NCBI GenBank assembly: GCA_947461335.1
Contig: CANHLB010000118.1
Span: 1 to 6,052, forward strand
Source: Burkholderiaceae bacterium
GTDB taxonomy: Bacteria; Pseudomonadota; Gammaproteobacteria; Burkholderiales; Burkholderiaceae
Length of the DNA stretch: 6,052 nt
Direction of reading: 5' to 3'
Shown: piece by piece, positions 5,868 to 6,052 of the stretch
How the letters are laid out: each line of letters starts with the position of its first letter
Position numbering within the stretch: the first letter of the stretch is position 1
Notes under the pieces: model-generated
The model's database searches: none
The model's input: only the letters and a program-made list of their open reading frames with translations
What the model was told of the DNA's origin: nothing
Position numbers and translations under genes: made by a program

Positions 5868-6047
5868 TTGAGCGAGCAAAATACTTCGAATCTAGCGTCA
5901 GCTTCCATTCAATCTCCCCATCATTTGCCCAAGACTATTTCAAGTGAAGTTCTCATGGGGCATATGAAGCAGATTTTTATTTTGCACGATGGGCATTCAT
6001 ATCAATTACGCATCACTAAATTAGGAAAACTCATTTTGACGAAGTAA
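5868..6047 (+). CDS. hemP: hemin uptake protein HemP
   Basis: This 59-residue protein matches the HemP family, small proteins found beside haem-uptake genes in proteobacteria; in some Burkholderia and relatives the family member acts as an activator of the haem receptor gene rather than as a transporter part. The conserved core is residues 24-59: SSEVLMGHMKQIFILHDG, then SYQLRITKLGKLILTK. The ending 'Y-x-L-R-x-T-x-x-GKLILTK' is the family signature. Residues 1-23 are variable. The start is TTG 5868, supported by AGAGGG seven bases upstream; the first in-frame ATG (codon 30) would cut into the core. It lies 3 bp after tonB and almost certainly shares its transcript. The short length and TTG start make it easy to miss. 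Confidence 0.9.
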   Translation: MSEQNTSNLASASIQSPHHLPKTISSEVLMGHMKQIFILHDGHSYQLRITKLGKLILTK

Positions 6048-6049
6048 AT

Positions 6050-6052
6050 ATG
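6050..6052 (+). other. possible start codon of the next gene (cut by the window edge)
   Basis: The window ends in ATG two bases after the hemP stop, with a weak GAAG element five bases ahead. In such loci a TonB-dependent haem receptor gene commonly follows hemP. Nothing of the product is visible, so this is context only. Confidence 0.25.

Noticed and set aside
1..6052. Mobile element, phage, CRISPR, toxin-antitoxin or defence system
   Set aside because: No transposase, integrase, repeat array, tRNA or defence-type gene is seen; every sizeable stretch is filled by recognisable metabolic, tRNA-modification or uptake genes.

Overview
The window looks like ordinary chromosomal DNA from a betaproteobacterium of the order Burkholderiales, plausibly a Polynucleobacter-like freshwater species. 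The reasons are two Bug/TctC-type periplasmic binding proteins (a family greatly expanded in this order), a Bug gene next to what looks like MmgE/PrpD, a compact tonB-hemP pair, dense gene packing and a fairly AT-rich composition judged by eye. The genus is an inference, not a proof.

Layout. Positions 1-1154 are a leftward unit: a Bug/TctC solute-binding protein gene (153-1154) followed 50 bp later by the first 34 codons of a probable MmgE/PrpD-family gene (1-102, cut by the window edge). Diverging from it is a small ABM-type dimeric alpha/beta-barrel protein (1246-1548). It converges, with a 5-bp gap, on the leftward trhO gene for tRNA U34 hydroxylation (1554-2324). A rightward three-gene run follows, with gaps of 9 and 7 bp: a second Bug/TctC binding protein (2413-3414), a carboxymuconolactone-decarboxylase-like protein without the redox cysteines (3424-3975), and a class I methyltransferase with an NPPW motif (3983-5140). 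After a 157-bp regulatory gap comes a haem/iron-uptake unit: a short TonB (5298-5864) and the 59-residue HemP (5868-6047), both starting with TTG. The last three bases are an ATG that may begin the next gene.

How the genes work together. The Bug proteins should capture small organic acids or related ligands in the periplasm. MmgE/PrpD, CMD-like and ABM-like proteins are typical partners in small-molecule catabolism, but no TctA/TctB membrane partner lies in the window and no substrate can be named. TonB and HemP point to TonB-dependent haem uptake, with the receptor probably just beyond the right edge. trhO is housekeeping tRNA modification.

I found no mobile element, CRISPR array, tRNA or rRNA, and no clear new biological system. 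The most noteworthy non-coding signals are a terminator-shaped hairpin inside the signal-peptide codons of the first Bug gene (1121-1140) and a perfect 12-bp palindrome at the predicted transcription start of tonB-hemP (5223-5234).
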